Source: Syncephalis plumigaleata
Taxonomy: Eukaryota > Zoopagomycota > Zoopagomycetes > Zoopagales > Piptocephalidaceae
DNA length: 64,000 bases
Direction of reading: 5' to 3'
NCBI GenBank assembly: GCA_025201365.1
Contig: JAIXMF010000002.1
Coordinates: 1,116,001 to 1,180,000 of the forward strand
Made by a program: the position numbers and the translations under genes. Each line of letters opens with the position of its first letter. Position 1 is the first letter of the stretch. Shown here piece by piece: positions 23,986 through 35,049 of this stretch. A model generated the notes under the pieces. That model made no database searches, was not told the DNA's origin, and saw nothing but the letters and a program-made list of their open reading frames with translations.

Positions 23986-24987
23986 CCCCTGCTACGTCAG
24001 CGTATCATCAAAGCCTCGCTACTCATACCTACATACATGTGTGTGCGTGTGTCTCTGCGTGTCTCTGCGTGTCTACGTCATCCATCAGCGTGGTCAAACT
24101 CAGCGGGACAGGTATAGCTAGCTTGCATCATTCTGTGACCATTGCTAATTAGATAAATCATTCAATTAGTGTAGTTCAACTATTATACAAATATTTGAAT
24201 GTATAATATGTGACTAATACATTCAACTAGTAGTATATGTAATGCAATATGAAAAGCTGAATAATATGGAATATTATTACAATTTAAGCTAGATATCCAT
24301 CACACGGCCTACTATTATGTATGGAGGAATGAGTGTAGCATCCTATATAATTAGCCGTGAAAACATGTTTTACCTGCGTATGTCTACATGTGCCTGATCT
24401 TGAAACGCTTGTACGAGAGACATTATCCCGAGCATCACAAGTTTCGTGTTTATGTTTATACAAGTCTTTTGTAATATAGCAGTGTAATAAATGTTTCCGC
24501 TGTATTTTACCGAATACGTCGTACACACATACGCACATGTAAACATATCAATGTAAGCTAGTGTTTCTAGCTGCATGGGATGTCAACATGATGCCAATGG
24601 AATCACACATGCTAATATTAGCGCAAGTTTACAATGGCCCACGCAAAATCCATGCATGCTAAACTGGTTGGCAGTCCCATTGAAGGACCTGTAGTCACTG
24701 AACACACACTCCCGCCTCATCTCCTTCAGGCAATGTCTCATTCGCTGTATCTTGCGATTAATGATCACACTTCCTTCAATGGCTCATACTTGTCACTTCA
24801 TACTGTCCTTGCTTTCCTTCCTTCCTCCGTTTATTCATATTTTTGTTCGTTCGTCTGTTTGTTTGTTCTTTCTTTCGTTCGTTCGTTCGTTCGCTCGTTC
24901 TTTCTTTCTTTTTCCTTTACCTATCTTATTTATATATATTCGTGTTATCTTTTGAGCAATTAATATCCATATACAATTGGTGATCCA
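23986..24987. other. Divergent intergenic region, hydrolase to receptor-like gene A
   Basis: About 1 kb containing both promoters. A TTCG/TTTC-rich pyrimidine repeat sits at about 24870-24910. No other gene is seen. Confidence 0.55.
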
Positions 24988-26951
24988 ATGGCGCGGGCGT
25001 CATTGCTTTTTTATATCATGGCGCTCGCTCAATTTTTTGTCCATATCCATCTTACGCGTGCAGTGTTGTCCTATCGGTTAGGCGATGATAAAACGAGAAG
25101 ATGTAGTACATCCGAGCCATATTTTGGACGTCCAATCCCCTACAAAGTCAGTGGCGTGTTTATACTCTTGGAGCGTTCCAAGGAGACACCATGCAGTTTC
25201 ACCGTTTCTAACAATACACTTGATTGGGTCGACAAATATCAATTGAAGTCTCGATATTCGCACATGATCCTGGCGACCGAGGACACCGCTGATTCAACTT
25301 TATTGTGTAGTAACTTCTTTGAGGTATGTATCCATATATATATTACAATCTGGTGGTGTAGTATAATCATCATCGTAATAGCACATTGACTAATTTATAT
25401 TCTAGGCAATAAAGACAATGACTAAATTCGGAAAATCACTTGAAAACCGGGGATTTCCAGCCATGGGAGGGCTCCTCTACTTTATAACTCGATCTACTCG
25501 AAAGCATGTAGCGCCGTTCTCCCCGGAAATTGGTCCTGCAGCCGTGGTAGATAGTATGAATTATTATAAAGTGAAGCCATTAGTCAGCAACACGGATGAA
25601 CCGATTATGATCACTATGGAGCAAGGTAGGTGAACTCGCACATGTAATTATCATAAACTAACAAGTATTAAATGATTAGGCATGATTCGTTCAAGTAGAA
25701 AACTAACCAACATATTAGTGAGGATTTACCGATGGTGCTTTGTTTTCATAGCCATGCTATTGGTTATAGAAAGAGCACTATGCTTGCTACGATTGCTCAA
25801 GAGTAAGAGATTCTATATTTGCTCAAGGAACCTAGCATTCCTGGCCTCATTGACGGCGATGACATGTTAGTATAAGGAAGCCACGAGTTAATACGTCGAT
25901 ATACGCTAACTATCATTGTTTACCTCGCTTATCCCCTGGAATAGTCCTCTTCATCAATAGATCGCTGCATCATATACCGTTCATTGGAGCCATACTTAGT
26001 AAAGTGGCGTATATTTTTTATATCATTAGCTTTTATATACTTTTATACGTATGGTAAGCAATTGTACACAGCAATATAGAGTTAAGCTTGCGTTAACACT
26101 AGTGATCCAGGACGGTATTATTGGCATCGGTGCATGCCGTCCGTATAGTGACTGTGTTTCGTGTAGTTATAATTACCGGAGGCATACTCACCATTAGTGC
26201 ATATATCCTTGAGGTAGGCTTCTGGTTCTCCTACAGTGGCTTTTTTCGGTATTGGGCGACTCAAACGTGCTTTTTTTTCACCACGACTACACACTGCATC
26301 GTTACAGTTATATTTGGCTATTGTAGTAAGTAATTCGTAGGATTGATACCAAACCGACTTGACACTAAATTTGTATACAGGCGTACAATTTCTCCTTCAT
26401 CAACGCAGAAGCGTCATTAAACCAACCACTCGTAAAGCATTGAGAGTGGTAAGTATACCGGTGTGCCGTACCATATCAAAGTAAAGAAGGAAAAAAGAGA
26501 GTTAGATCTAACATCATTTCATTTATTTTAATAGTTGAGTAAAGCGGCACTTCTCTGTTTCGTTGCCTTCATTCTTCACTGTATCGGCATTATGCTAGAT
26601 GTGCACAAGGTAACTAGTCCCACTGTCATTGAAATAGCTATTACGCGGATATTCCTGGATATACCCGATTTCCTCGCCAATTTCGCAATTCTATGGGTGT
26701 TGGGTCCACAGATCGCGCAGAATGAGGACTGGGCCCAAACTAGACTGGCATTCTCATCGGTAGTTAGTCAATGGCTCAAACGTATCAGAGCGTCGAACAA
26801 TGACAGGAACACCCTGATTAGTTCCGTTAGAGATTATGATGATAATAATAACAATCCGCATGTTACGGGAGATAGAACGATAGTGAGCAATGATATACCT
26901 ATAATGTCATCTCACCTATCGATATCATCGCTGGAAGAGGAGGGGAGTTAA
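24988..26951 (+). CDS. Seven-helix receptor-like membrane protein A (unrecognised family)
   Basis: I do not recognise the family. Seven exons: 24988-25323, 25406-25625, 25680-25865, 25945-26053, 26111-26325, 26381-26448, 26535-26951; 1551 nt, 516 residues. A signal peptide (MARASLLFYIMALAQFFVHI) precedes an extracellular domain of about 180 residues containing SGVFILLERS, PCSF and MITMEQG. Then come about seven hydrophobic segments, including FVFIAMLLVIERAL, VAYIFYIISFYILLYVW, VFRVVIITGGILTISAYIL and FLANFAILWVLG, and a hydrophilic Ser/Asn-rich cytoplasmic tail. Layout is N-terminus outside with seven helices, as in a G-protein-coupled receptor. Intron positions and phases equal those of gene B at 29427-31378, so the two are paralogues. 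The ectodomain loosely recalls protease-associated (PA) domains, but that is not shown. Confidence 0.7.
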
Positions 26952-27279
26952 GCGTTCGCAATCATGTAAAAAGCACTTTTAACGAAGAAAGCCGTAGTCG
27001 ATGCTAAATAGTCATCATCATCATTGCGATACGTGCAATTGCTACTTTTATTATTTATCTTCTTCATGTATTACTGCCTAATAAATGGATAAAGAAAAAT
27101 GATAACCATATACATGTATATGTGTACGTGTACTAATTACAGAATGATTGTAGTAGATCTATCAGTAAATGACTAGTCGTTCATGATTGCACTAAATACT
27201 AATTGTTTATTTATTTATTGGAAATTACGCAGCTAATATAAATATAGATAAAAGATAGCAATGAACATTTATCGTTCGT
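26952..27279. other. Short convergent intergenic region
   Basis: 3' flanks of receptor-like gene A and the phosphatase gene; only AT-rich sequence with AATAAA-like motifs. Confidence 0.5.
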
Positions 27280-29071
27280 CTAAGCGCGACATACTTTGTC
27301 GAAATCAACATTCCCGATTCGCTTCTTCAATGCTTCGCGGAATTCATCCCACGGGCAAAGATCTCTATGCTTGGGACAGCCCGGAATACGAATGGGCAGT
27401 TCATTGTGCAATACTCGTACATAGTAATTACTACGCTGCGTCGCATCATCTAAATGAGCATCATCACACTGCAGTAGCTCAAAGTGTAGATTGGCAGCGA
27501 ATGGAACAATACGCGACAGTCGGAATGCACGATCCTCGTTGAACTTTGGATTCTCTGTGTACATACCCTAGAGTAATCAAGACTTAGTAGTTATAAAATA
27601 GCGATACAGCTTCATGCCTACCAATTGTGTCAATATTAGAATGATCGTTCCAGTGTGACCAAAGCGTAAGTGTGCATTAACCTTGTCGTCTTTACTGATG
27701 GCCGTCTCCATCTCTGCGACAACATTTTGCAAGAACGAGCATGCGATCTTACTATTGATCTCAAGACCATTGCCGTATTTGTAATACTTGTAGATATCCT
27801 CTCTAAAATCCATCAACGCTAATGGTTTCACTGTTTTCCTCCTCAAATACTCGTCATCAATGGTGCTATTGACATGTTCTGTCGTATTGGCAACATCGAG
27901 TGTAGCACCCTTATCATCGAGGGACGACTCGAGCAATTTACACCAATGGGCATGCTGCGCGTATATGGCATTCTCATAGGAGCATGCGCTTACAGCCCAT
28001 TGGAACACCTTTTCTGTTACCTTGAATTTAAGTAGTTTGGAAAGTACCTTTAGAACATGAGACATGTGCTGCTTCTCGTACGGTGTAAATGCTTTCTCCG
28101 CGACTTTCTTGTTCTTGGTCAATTTAAGCCATCGTGGACACGCCTCGCTAATCGATTCGTTTCGTGATTTTTTCTATAATCGTGATTTATTGTTATTGTT
28201 ATTATTGCATGATTCAATTGCCATCCAACCTACTTTAGAAACTGTATTCAGCGATTTATTCGAGAATCGATGTCCAGAATAAACACTACCATAAGCGCGG
28301 GCCGATGCCATGATTCTATTTTTGTTTGTTTGTTTGTTTGTTTGCATTACTAAGTGACGTATTTATCGCTTAATATATTACTCTATTCTGTACTACTTAC
28401 TGTGGCACGGTGTAGGTCGAATACATTGCGCGTTTATGACGTTCATGCACCGTCTTGCCCAACCATTTCTCATAGCGTTGCACATCTCGCTTAGCCAACG
28501 ATGCCAAATCGTATTTGCCCTGAGTGGTTAAACTGCCCGCTTTTGACAAGGTGTAGGGATTCTGCCAGTTAGCAAGCCAGTCGGGCCAGCTTTTATGCCT
28601 ATGCTTTTGCAATACTCGTTCCAACTTTTTTAACTGATAAATCTCTCGTCGGTGCGGTTGTCGTGTACCGTGACGAGCAATCATACTTAAGTGCACGAGT
28701 TTACACTGCTCCGGTACATGACTAGCCAGCTTGTTGCCCTGTTCCGTGTCGTAGCGAGCATAAGTGGCCATAAACATGTTTATCGGAAGGAAAGGAGGTG
28801 AGACCTCGTTGGCCAGCAGTAGCGTTGCATTATTAACGTCGTAGTCATAGTCATTGTCAACGGTGAATGGCGTCGTATAACGGATAGGCGTATGAATAAG
28901 TACAAGTAGGCAGGCCACAATAGTTGCAATTACCACCAACAGAAATGCCTGTCGGTTAGCGTAGAAATGAGCCATACGTAGCATGTGCGTTTCTAGAGAT
29001 GATACTAAGAAAGACAGGAAAAAATACAATACCACCAAGGATAAAAGAATTGAAGGATAGGATCGTTTCAT
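27280..29071 (-). CDS. MINPP1: MINPP-like histidine acid phosphatase, membrane-anchored or secreted
   Basis: The family removes phosphates from inositol polyphosphates such as phytate in the secretory pathway or outside the cell. Four exons, 29071-28401, 28315-28234, 28173-27622, 27567-27280; 1593 nt, 530 residues. The phosphohistidine motif is intact (ARHGTRQP). Later family signatures follow (ASARAYGSVYSGHRF, KLLKFKVTEKVFQWAVSACS, AHWCKLLE, HLRFGH). The second catalytic motif, normally HAE in MINPP or HD in other acid phosphatases, reads HTG here, so the usual acidic proton donor is missing at that spot. The N-terminus has two hydrophobic stretches; the second (FLLVVIATIVACLLVLI, after ATG 28974) is a likely signal anchor, so translation may start there. 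Introns 2 and 3 are 60 and 54 nt. Confidence 0.87.
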
Positions 29072-29426
29072 CTGACGATAACACTAGAAGGACCATTGCT
29101 TGGTCACATGTATCACGATGAATTGTTAATGCATGTATACTGGTTCTGATTACATTGCAGCTTTCCTATCTCCTTCCTCTTTCTCTCTCTCTCTATCTAT
29201 CTGGATCTGGTTTGATATGTAACTCCTTATAGTTGTTCCAGTGACTCAAGGCCTATTTTATAGCAAACAAGTTATCGGATAACATACTGTTATTGCTCAT
29301 GTATATCGGTATATGTTTACGAGTTTAAATACCATAAAGAAATGTATACGCTGTATTCCACATACTCATTATTCTTATCCCATTACATGCAATCATCCAT
29401 TATCGTATTTATTCGGCATTTTCACT
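29072..29426. other. Divergent promoter region, phosphatase and receptor-like gene B
   Basis: 355 bp between divergent genes, with CTCT/TCTATC pyrimidine runs near 29180-29205. An in-frame upstream start for gene B at 29313 exists but would bury the signal peptide. Confidence 0.5.
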
Positions 29427-31378
29427 ATGCAAGTGTTACTATCATTATGTTTATTATATATTTATTGTCAGAACTGGTTGAATCCATCGATGATGGTCGA
29501 AGCGATACCAAGTCGTTCCAACATCAAGTACACGATAGATGGACAACCACACATGTCGCTAATCTACCATCCTTACCAAATCAATCCCACACCATATCGA
29601 ATCAGCGGGGTTCTAGTGTTTATCAATTTTGTCATCAATAATCATAGTAATCATAATTCATCATGTCAAGTAGTCATTGATAATACAGCCAAATCATGGT
29701 CAAATACATACGCCTTGCGTAGCACATATCCTACCATGATCATGGTAGGCAATAAGAATGCTACCATTGCGGCAGGATGCAAATCATTAGTTGAGGTAGG
29801 TCTTGCATGAGAGTATGGATTTATAGTCCAATTGACATGATCCTGTATGTGCGCGCGCGTGTGTGTGTTACTAGGTGAGAGAGGCAGTAACAGAGTTTGG
29901 TAGGAGATTACACGCGGAATACGGTTATCCACGACCAGTAGGATTCCTATACGTAACGCAGGAATATTCGTCTCATCCAGTGGATGATAAATCGTTAGAT
30001 TCGCTTTTCACCGGTATGGTACTAAACCAGGATAAAAATGCTATGGATCGTCTTTTACAAGTATCCGAACCAACAGTAGCAGTTATGGAGCAATGTAAGA
30101 CACGCTGGATGATGCTCTATTAGTCTATCAATGCTAACCTGTCAATTTAGCCGTAGTCCATTGAACGATCTATTCTTCTCTCCTGGCTACATAGTATGGT
30201 ATACTATAATTGTTGTCATCGGTATATTGCTACTCGTTTATTCTGCCGGCATACTTGCATATCTTTTATACAAACGCAAGTTGAAATTCAAGTTGAAAAT
30301 TGTTCCATTTCTCATGTCGAATATAGCTATGCTGTGTAAGAAGTATAGATGCTGCCATCATCATCATTGTTACGGTGATCAACTAACAAGCCCATATGTA
30401 TCTTAGGTAAATGTATCGAGTATTTTATTATCGATTACCCATTTGCTAGTAGCATCTTTCTACGAACCGGGAACTACGCTTATTTGATCAGTTTTTCGGT
30501 AATAATATTGTTATGGTAAGCCAATCAATTGACGCGCCCCAGCATTACGGGCTAATACAATAGCAGGAGTTCAGTGATTGCCTCTATCGATAGGCGGTAT
30601 AAATTATCATGGATGAAATCAGGCATCTACGGATGCTACGTAGTATTTTCCGCAATGTACTGTATTTCTATAGCATCCTTTTGTAGTAATGATAGAAAAT
30701 TTAGACTATGGGTCAATATCCTGTCTTCTAATATGACTACCGCGGTATATCTCATACTAGGCATCATATTTGCATACTATAGTAAGTGATCTCTCTCTCT
30801 CTCCCTTAACAAAAATGTGTAAACAATCGATTACTTACATTGCATATCGTTAGCTTATGTGTTCTACAAAAATCGAAGTAAATATTGCATTAATAAAGAT
30901 ACCGTAAAGGCACTCAAGAAGGTGAGTGATCTCAACGCTACAGTACTAGTCTAAATAACAATCATAATAAACGATATGCTTGTCGATACAGCTTACCATA
31001 GTGGGAGCACTGTGCTTCTTAACTTCCATATTTCGTGTCATTTCCAATATCGTCTACGAGGAGCAATCAGTTAGTACGAACTTGACGCTAATCAGTTTCC
31101 TGCTGCTTAGCATGGACATTGAATGTTTAGCCGGTGTCATCGCCGTATTGTGGTTTCTTGGTCCGTTGTCATCGAACATTAACTACTCGATTAGGGCAAT
31201 GTTCAAGCGATCTATGAAATATATTTGCCATCGACACACGCCAATATCTATCGTGGAGAAATCACCTACAACTGAAGATAAAGCTGGTCTTTCTCATAAG
31301 ACAATGTCTGACACTATTCGTTCGTCTAATGTGCTGGCCTCGCAAACAGTTTCCGAAGACTCAAACAGCATACGTTAA
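29427..31378 (+). CDS. Seven-helix receptor-like membrane protein B (paralogue of A)
   Basis: Seven exons: 29427-29795, 29875-30094, 30151-30335, 30407-30515, 30567-30781, 30854-30921, 30992-31378. Exons 2, 4, 5 and 6 are exactly as long as in gene A (220, 109, 215, 68 nt), with equal phases. ATG 29427 puts a signal peptide first (MQVLLSLCLLYIYC). The ectodomain has SGVLVFINFV, SCQVVIDNT and VAVMEQ. Seven helices follow, e.g. IVWYTIIVVIGILLLVYSAG, YAYLISFSVIILLW, LTIVGALCFLTSIFRVI and ECLAGVIAVLWFLG, then a Ser/Thr-rich tail. Exon 3 is 185 nt against 186 in A, so the frame breaks just after the splice: one base appears missing between 30151 and about 30195. A second possible acceptor at 30194 restores the frame with a 100 nt intron, but the site at 30150 has a far better branch point (CTAAC). 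Ligand and partner unknown. Confidence 0.68.
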
Positions 31379-31737
31379 CTGATCAATCAATCAATCGATC
31401 GATCATTTAATTATATTTCTACAACCAATAAACTTGTCATGTTTATGCATTCATTTGAATGATCATCGTTCGATTGAAATAAAAGGCAGTGCGCATATTA
31501 TGCTTTATTAAAAATCATCAAACCACAATACAGAACTCAATTAACCAATGACCCGCACGTACTAGTATAATATGAATGCACGTCATGACATACAAGTAAT
31601 GATAGAAATAGTCGCACAATCTATACTAGAAAATAATGATCGAGTAACGATTTCATACTTGATACTATTACGATTGTTCTTAATGAAAGTGATGATGATA
31701 ATGATAATGATGATGATAATTGTGTGAGTCACTCTCT
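31379..31737. other. Short convergent intergenic region
   Basis: 3' flanks of receptor-like gene B and the GPI-protein gene; contains TCAA/TCGA and GATGAT short repeats, nothing coding. Confidence 0.5.
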
Positions 31738-32535
31738 TTAAAGCTTCCAGGCCAATAGAGTAACCACTGCAATCAATAGACTAACTTTACTAGAACCGAG
31801 AGTTGATTCGTTCTTGGTTGCATCCGAACTCTTGCTATTTCCTTTGGTAGTAGAATTTGCATTATCAGTAGGCTCCTCGCTAACGGCAACCTTGATGTCA
31901 GGACACTTCTGCTTGAACTTATCGTAATCTTGCGAGATTAGCGCCAATGGTTTACCGAGTGTTTTCTCGGTACGTGCTTGCCAGTTGGAATAAGCCTGCA
32001 CGCGTAACTGGCCGCATTCATCGCAGGTGAAACTGCGCTCGCGTGGACCGTACTTTCCACTAGTGCCCGGTTGCAACAGGCAGTATTTCTTCGTACTATC
32101 CTTACGGCAATATGACTCCCATCGCGGAACGGCCGTATAGAGAGCGTTAAACATTTTGTATCCCTGATTGCTAGGATTAGTCGCGGCATCCTTACCGCAC
32201 GAGGATAGTAGCCCGATAAGAAAAGTGGTAATGGCCTTTTCGTTACATTTGTGGTTGTCAGCGCAGAATACACCAAGCGCGGTATCCATCTCTTTTTCCG
32301 TCGTATAATTCTGCGGGACATTTCCCCGTGCACATCCTAGTAGGTATTTGTAGCTAGGATCATTAAGGATAATGTTGCAGCCAGCGCCAGCCTGTGAGCC
32401 TGAACCGACAGTTGCACCGGTGTTGAAGCCACCCGTACTAGCATCCGTTGAAGCGGGATTGGCCATTACACGGGAGGGTGTAAAGAGTGCTGCAGCACCT
32501 ACTATCAAAAGAGCGGCGTATTTAAAGGAAACCAT
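31738..32535 (-). CDS. Cysteine-rich GPI-anchored cell-surface protein
   Basis: 265 residues, intronless, family not recognised. The signal peptide is MVSFKYAALLIVGAAALF followed by TPSRVMA. The mature part has ten cysteines, including GCARGN, FCADNHKC, SSCGKD, SYCRKD, KYCLLQ, TCDECG and KCPDI, consistent with five disulphides. A Ser/Thr/Asn-rich stalk of about 35 residues (about residues 215-250, ending NESTLGSS) leads to a C-terminal hydrophobic tail (VSLLIAVVTLLAWKL). That layout is the standard GPI-attachment signal. It probably sits on the plasma membrane or in the cell wall. It lies at the right end of a run of genes for secreted or membrane products. Confidence 0.8.
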   Translation of the reverse strand: MVSFKYAALLIVGAAALFTPSRVMANPASTDASTGGFNTGATVGSGSQAGAGCNIILNDPSYKYLLGCARGNVPQNYTTEKEMDTALGVFCADNHKCNEKAITTFLIGLLSSCGKDAATNPSNQGYKMFNALYTAVPRWESYCRKDSTKKYCLLQPGTSGKYGPRERSFTCDECGQLRVQAYSNWQARTEKTLGKPLALISQDYDKFKQKCPDIKVAVSEEPTDNANSTTKGNSKSSDATKNESTLGSSKVSLLIAVVTLLAWKL

Positions 32536-35049
32536 GATGAATTGATGATGATAATGATGATGATGTAGCGTTGAATTGGCAAGAAAGTATCCAGATGGTT
32601 ATTGTATAATCTATATGATAAACATGAACATACATTATGATTAGTAACTAATATCTGTTATATGTATATATATAATTATATCCCATGACATACAACGAAA
32701 TCAAGTTGGTAAGAATATACCGTTGTTACTGTTATTGTTGTTACTGTGTGTGTTTTTTACTCTATTCGTGTAAACTTGTTCACACTTTCAACCATAAGTA
32801 GCGTAAAAGGTCGTACAATTGTATTTTGTATGACTAGTATTGAAGCGGTTATTCTTTGTGGATAAACGGAAAAACGATAAGAAATAAACGGAAAGTTGAA
32901 TGGCAAACTCGTAGCAGTAGTAGCAGTAGCAGTAGTAGCGATGTGGTGTATTAATGGTAGGAGAAAATGGATGATAGCCAGAAAAAGGGATACTCCTTCT
33001 TTCTGTGTATTGTTCAAACTCAACAACAGCAGCAACAGAGGTGGCGGAATCAGCAGGACAGCTAAAGCAGTCGTTTCAAAAGCAGATGGGGGTAGTTCCC
33101 GAAAAAGGCTTCGCTATGCCTATTTCATCCATCATCACATTCTACACGAATACTAATGATGTGGTCAGTGGGAGTAGAAGAGAATGTGAAGATTGCGTAG
33201 ATAGGCAATTCTATCATGGCATAACTCTACGTGGCAAGAGATGGAAGCGAAATAGGAAGAGAGAGAACGAGAACGAGAAAGCGAAGTGGGGATTCCTCGT
33301 ATCGAGAGCTATAACAACAATAATGAAACAAGCACTGGTTGGTACATGTTAGAATAATGCAAACTGACAAGTATAGCTAGCATCGTATTGTCTCGTCAAA
33401 TGACTTGTACGGTACACTACTAACTAGAATGACATTCATCATTATTGATAGCGCAGTCTAGCATCCATTCATGCAAAATCACATACAAATACTACATGAT
33501 AATGCGTTACATGTATCTAAGAAGAAGAAGAAGGCACTTACCACTATTAGTTATATATGATTATTATTATTATTAGAGGAATACTATTATAAAGTAGACG
33601 AATGACGAGGAGGTATAAAAGTGGTTGTAACAAGATTAGAAGATGCCACACGATGAATAGCAATAATTAGTAAAGACCTGGGGACAATGACGCGCGCACA
33701 CACACACACGTACACACAAGAAAAGCGACAAGCTTATTGGCTATTTGTACATGTATCACGGTGTCGCTATCCTATTAATAATAGATAGGGCGGTAATAGT
33801 AGGTAAGAGATAATAAAATAAAGGAATACTAATTGAAAAGTAAAGGCATGGAAAGAATAAAGAGATTCACAACAGGTTGAATACAGGCAAATGTGTGTGT
33901 GTATGAGGATTAGACTATCACACAATCAACGAGTAATTGTCATTTAACCAGTTCACTTTCACACCTATTCGCCTTTCTTTTCTCTCTCTCTCTCTCCTTC
34001 TTCCGGGTGTGCGTGTGTGAGTGCGCACGCATATGTGCTACTATCCCTATTACAAGTAGTGTTAAACAATTGGTGGAATGATTGTACTGGCGGGTACATA
34101 CAACAAAAAGTACTGACCAGTGATACTCCACGTTGTCGACTAAAGAGGGGCAAGAATGGAAATGGATATAGGACCCCGTCTATTGCTCTCCTCAATACTA
34201 TTTTTCTCTTTACCCAATCAAGTTGGAAGCTCTAGTTTATTTTTATCCTAGATCGATGTCGGTGCCATATGTTGCATTTGTTGCACAAGTCATTGACGAC
34301 ATATTTGTACATTAATATGCTCATTCGGCGATCATACCGTACATTTCCGTAAATGAGCGTAGCGGCATTAATTACGGAGTTTCGATGAGGTTATGACTTT
34401 CCTTGAGAACAACTAGTGCCAAATGGCAGTATTGTAGAATGTCATGAAACGACAGATTGATCATCTACCGTCTCTTCCTTATTTACTTGATTGTCCTATA
34501 GCAATGACGATTATAATGACGATAATACTGGTAATAATGATAATATCCGGTATACGAAAGAAAAGGATCGGTTATTTCATTTTAGCTTTATGATTCAGTA
34601 GAAACGATAAATAATTCGTCATGCATCATTCCACATGTACATTATCATACCATCCTGGTATCAGTTGATAGTCGTACAAACAAGTAACAGAGTCAACTAA
34701 GATATCCTGATCGTATTACAAAACAATAACATGAAGTGTATACTAAAGATAAGAAGCATAAACATCGGCATCATCCATTCCTATCACTGCTTATCCTTAT
34801 TTACGTAGAAAGTTGAAATAACGAAAAAAACAAATCGGAATACTCACAATGCATTATATTCGGTAATGACCTCGTTGCACTTGCCCGATTTAACTTTGTC
34901 GAATAAATAACAAAAAAAGCTGTCTAATTAATGTCACGATCTTTTATCCTATAAACTCATTGCAATACGCACATGTTACCGTCGCATAAATACAACTAGT
35001 TCATTAGATAGACTAGATTGCATCGCTTTGTCCTAACCGTAACTATTAT
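32536..35049. other. Intergenic region, 2.5 kb
   Basis: No gene recognised. Contains AGTAGC triplet repeats near 32910-32940, an (AC)n array near 33695-33715 and a CTCT run near 33975-33995. Open frames here are short or repeat-driven. Confidence 0.55.

Noticed and set aside
25100-25630. Protease-associated (PA) domain in the receptor-like ectodomain
   Set aside because: Only a loose similarity (GVFILLERS, PCSF, MITMEQG); key PA features could not be confirmed, so it is not used in the call.
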